Virus record (IMG/VR): IMGVR_UViG_3300018421_000218
Span: 1 to 23,426 of that record
Length of the DNA: 23,426 nt
Source: a virus
Strand: one strand, 5' to 3'
Position 1 is the first letter of the stretch; the number at the start of each line of letters is the position of its first letter. The position numbers and the translations under genes are program-made. Below are positions 21,577 to 23,426 of the stretch, in pieces. The notes under the pieces are model-generated. The model had not been told where the DNA came from, searched no databases, and worked only from the letters and a program-made list of their open reading frames with translations.

Positions 21577-23280
21577 ATGGCTGCTCCTGTTCTACAGTTT
21601 AAAAGGGGTGTTTTAGCTAATCTCCCAGCATTAAGGGCAGGTGAACCCGGTTTTACAACCGACAAATATGATTTATACGTTGGTATCGATTCTACCACTG
21701 CTAATAATCAATTTGTAGGTTCTGGAAGATATTGGACCGTTAATAGTGCTACAACAGGTTCCGGTGTTAACCTTGTCGAAGGCACAGATAATGGAACTTC
21801 TTATATCACACTAAAATCTCCAAACAGTCTTGCTGGTATTGTTACTTATACAATGCCAGGAACTGATGGTTCCAGCGGAGATGTTTTAAAAACTGATGGT
21901 TCTGGTAACTTATCATTCTCAGCACCAGCATCATCAAGCTTTACGCTTTCTGCAGATTCTGGGTCCGATGATACTTTCAATACAGGTGAAACATTAACGT
22001 TTACTGGTGGTGAAGGTATTGATACTACAGTAAGCGATAATACTATTACTATCGCAGGTGAAGATGCATCTGATACTAATAAGGGTATTGCGTCATTTGA
22101 TTCTGGAGATTTTTCAGTTACTTCTGGTAATGTAACTCTTGCCGATAGCGCTACTGGTGCTGTTATTACTATCAGTGGAACTGCTAATGAGGTAAACGTA
22201 TCCAGAAGCAATGGAACAGTAACCGTTGGTCTTCCTGATGATGTAACCGTTGGTGGTGGTTTGACTGCTACTACACTCACTCTTGCAGGTATTGCTGTCA
22301 CTGCAATCCTCGATGAGGATGACATGGTTTCGGACAGAGCAGATGCTCTGGCGACTCAACAATCTATCAAGGCATATGTTGACTCACAAGTAACGGCACA
22401 AGACTTAGATTTTAGTGGTGATAGTGGAACTGGTGCAGTTGATCTTGATTCACAAACTCTTTCAATTAGTGGAACTTCAAACGAAATTGTAACTAGTGCT
22501 TCTGGTCAAACTATTACAATTAGTCTTCCCGATGAAGTTACTATTGGTGATTCTATAACAGTAACTAAAGATGCTTCCGTTGGTAGTGCTCTTACTGTAA
22601 CAGGTGCAGCCGACTTCAATGGTGGTCTTGATGTTTCTGGCGCAGAAACCACACTTTCTTCTGCTACAGTTAGTGACCTAACTTCTGGTCGTGTCGTTCT
22701 TGCTGGTACTTCTGGTGCTCTTGAGGACAGTGGAAACCTCACATTCGACGGCACAACTTTGACCGTAACTGGTTCAGCTGCTGTTGATAACGTAACTATT
22801 GACGGCAACACAGTTTCAACGTCTTCTGGTGGTTTAACTCTCGATTCGACTTCTGGAACAACAACGGTTGCTGATGACCTGACTGTTAATGGAACTCTGA
22901 CCGTTCTTGGTTCCCAGTCCATCATCAACACTGAGACTCTGAAAGTTGAAGACTCTCTGATTGAAGTTGGTCTGGTCAACTCTGGCGGTTCTCTGGTTCC
23001 CCCATCATCCGATGCTAACATTGACGTTGGTGTTGTTCTACACTACTACAGTGGTTCTGCTAAGACCGCTGCAATGTTCTGGGACGATAGTGCTGGAAGA
23101 GTTGTTGTTGCTTCTGACGTAAGTGAATCGTCAAGTGTAATGACGATTACAACTTATGCTAATCTTGAGATTGGAGCACTGACCGTAACTGACTGCCAAG
23201 GAAATAACCAAGCAGTTATTACTTGCAGTGGCTCAACAAGAACGTTAGAAAATATCACTATCGACGGTGGTTCGTTCTAG
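21577..23280 (+). CDS. Tail fibre-like structural protein with Mtd-type N-terminus
   Basis: This is a 567-residue protein. Residues 1-50 (LQFKRG, LPALRAGEPGFTTDKYDLYVG) match the Mtd_N-type domain found at the start of many phage fibre and tropism proteins. Residues 120-350 are low-complexity beta repeats, with two related units beginning at D190 and D282. Residues 420-510 (VNGTLTVLGSQSIINTETL, then IEVGL, DVGVVLHYY and AAMFWDDSAGRVV) form a block common in marine phage fibres. The C-terminus is ENITIDGGSF. No chaperone or peptidase domain is visible. It is probably a trimeric fibre that reaches toward the host. The last ~200 codons use CTG, AAC, GAC and ACC far more than the rest of the window. 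The gene has its own late promoter and is followed by a terminator. Confidence 0.8.
   Translation: MAAPVLQFKRGVLANLPALRAGEPGFTTDKYDLYVGIDSTTANNQFVGSGRYWTVNSATTGSGVNLVEGTDNGTSYITLKSPNSLAGIVTYTMPGTDGSSGDVLKTDGSGNLSFSAPASSSFTLSADSGSDDTFNTGETLTFTGGEGIDTTVSDNTITIAGEDASDTNKGIASFDSGDFSVTSGNVTLADSATGAVITISGTANEVNVSRSNGTVTVGLPDDVTVGGGLTATTLTLAGIAVTAILDEDDMVSDRADALATQQSIKAYVDSQVTAQDLDFSGDSGTGAVDLDSQTLSISGTSNEIVTSASGQTITISLPDEVTIGDSITVTKDASVGSALTVTGAADFNGGLDVSGAETTLSSATVSDLTSGRVVLAGTSGALEDSGNLTFDGTTLTVTGSAAVDNVTIDGNTVSTSSGGLTLDSTSGTTTVADDLTVNGTLTVLGSQSIINTETLKVEDSLIEVGLVNSGGSLVPPSSDANIDVGVVLHYYSGSAKTAAMFWDDSAGRVVVASDVSESSSVMTITTYANLEIGALTVTDCQGNNQAVITCSGSTRTLENITIDGGSF
22144..22608 (+). repeat. Two related repeat units in the fibre-like protein
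   Basis: Unit 1 starts at D190 (DSATGAV, ISGTANEV, GTVTVGLPDDVTVGG) and unit 2 at D282 (DSGTGAV, ISGTSNEI, GQTITISLPDEVTIGD). Each goes from a D-S-x-T-G-A-V start through I-S-G-T-x-N-E to L-P-D-(D/E)-V-T-(V/I)-G. A stretch of about 45 residues that contains AILDEDDMVSDRADALATQQSIKAYVDSQV lies between them; it is helical and could be a coiled-coil knob in the shaft. Confidence 0.65.
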
Positions 23281-23294
23281 TATTAACTAGACAT

Positions 23295-23302
23295 TATAAA
23301 TA
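23295..23302 (+). promoter_or_regulatory. Late promoter set against the terminator
   Basis: TATAAATA is an exact match to the T4 late element, one base before the left arm of the terminator hairpin. With the T4 geometry, transcription would start near 23308, inside the left arm, and read into the gene at 23339 with a leader of about 31 bases. Confidence 0.7.
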
Positions 23303-23303
23303 T

Positions 23304-23329
23304 AGGTGGGCATTGTCCCACCTTTTTTT
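23304..23329 (+). terminator. Intrinsic terminator after the fibre-like gene
   Basis: A 7-bp perfect stem (AGGTGGG at 23304-23310 with CCCACCT at 23317-23323), a 6-base loop (CATTGT) and a run of seven T (23323-23329) make a classical Rho-independent terminator. It should stop transcripts coming from the fibre gene. Confidence 0.9.
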
Positions 23330-23338
23330 GTATCAACT

Positions 23339-23426
23339 ATGAATGAAACTGATTATAGAAGTCTGATTCTTGTTTATCAACAAAAGTCATCAGATCTGTT
23401 TTCTCAGACTGTTGCTTTAGAAGCGA
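23339..23426 (+). CDS. N-terminal end of a helical protein (partial)
   Basis: From ATG 23339 the frame is open to the window edge for 29 codons (starts MNETDYRSLILVYQQKSSD, then LFSQTVALEA). It looks helical, and the start resembles small coiled-coil proteins of marine T4-like phages that lie before the neck genes, but that is recalled, not tested. There is no Shine-Dalgarno; the bases before the ATG are the tail of the terminator. An ATG at 23343 is in another frame that closes quickly. Confidence 0.6.
   Translation, partial: MNETDYRSLILVYQQKSSDLFSQTVALEA

Noticed and set aside
21846-22325. Open minus-strand frame of 159 codons opposite the fibre-like gene
   Set aside because: It lies wholly antisense to a well-supported gene, has a protein sequence of P/V/S-rich shadow type, and no ribosome binding site or promoter. 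The sense codon bias explains it.
22506-23021. Open minus-strand frame of 171 codons
   Set aside because: Also an antisense shadow, in the stretch where the sense strand shifts to GC-richer codons, which removes stop codons on the opposite strand.

Overview
This window looks like part of the late structural (baseplate and tail-fibre) region of a T4-like marine myovirus, most probably a cyanophage of Synechococcus or Prochlorococcus. A pelagibacter myophage is a less likely alternative. Four things support this. A clear homologue of T4 gp8 is present. A giant gene sits in the gene-7 position and carries T4 gp7-like segments. T4-type late promoter motifs (NATAAATA) lie in the gaps before genes. 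The protein style (GIGTT, GGSGYTSAP, HGL-TGD and YHYH modules) is that of marine T4-like phages. The DNA is AT-rich, all genes are on the + strand, and almost no sequence is non-coding. No tRNA, CRISPR array, insertion sequence or metabolic gene was seen.

Layout. Positions 1-90 are the last 29 codons of an upstream gene, inferred from gene order to be gene 6. Positions 92-11950 are one 3952-codon gene, a giant gp7-type baseplate wedge protein filled with beta-rich repeat modules and a YHYH domain. A late promoter at 11952 precedes gene 8 (11978-13525). Three bases later comes a 2348-codon DUF4815-type structural protein (13529-20575) in the place where T4 has genes 9 and 10. Two small helical proteins follow (20577-20780 and 20761-20940), overlapping by 20 bases. 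A second late promoter overlaps the stop codon of the second one and drives a two-gene unit (20964-21302, BppU-like; 21302-21535). A third late promoter (21547) precedes a 567-codon fibre-like protein with an Mtd-type N-terminus (21577-23280). A fourth late promoter lies directly against a strong intrinsic terminator (23304-23329), and the next gene begins at 23339 and runs out of the window.

Working together: gp6, the gp7-like protein and gp8 should form the inner baseplate wedge. The giant repeat modules, the DUF4815 protein and the small BppU-like and Mtd_N-like proteins are likely the outer baseplate and fibre parts that face the host. The most interesting observation is that the two parts of the T4 gp7 C-terminal wedge domain, close together in T4, appear to be separated here by about 2,060 residues of inserted modules, including the YHYH domain. 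A second is the promoter/terminator overlap at 23295-23329, where transcripts starting at the promoter should lose most of the left arm of the terminator stem. Family comparisons with T4 are from memory, without any database search.
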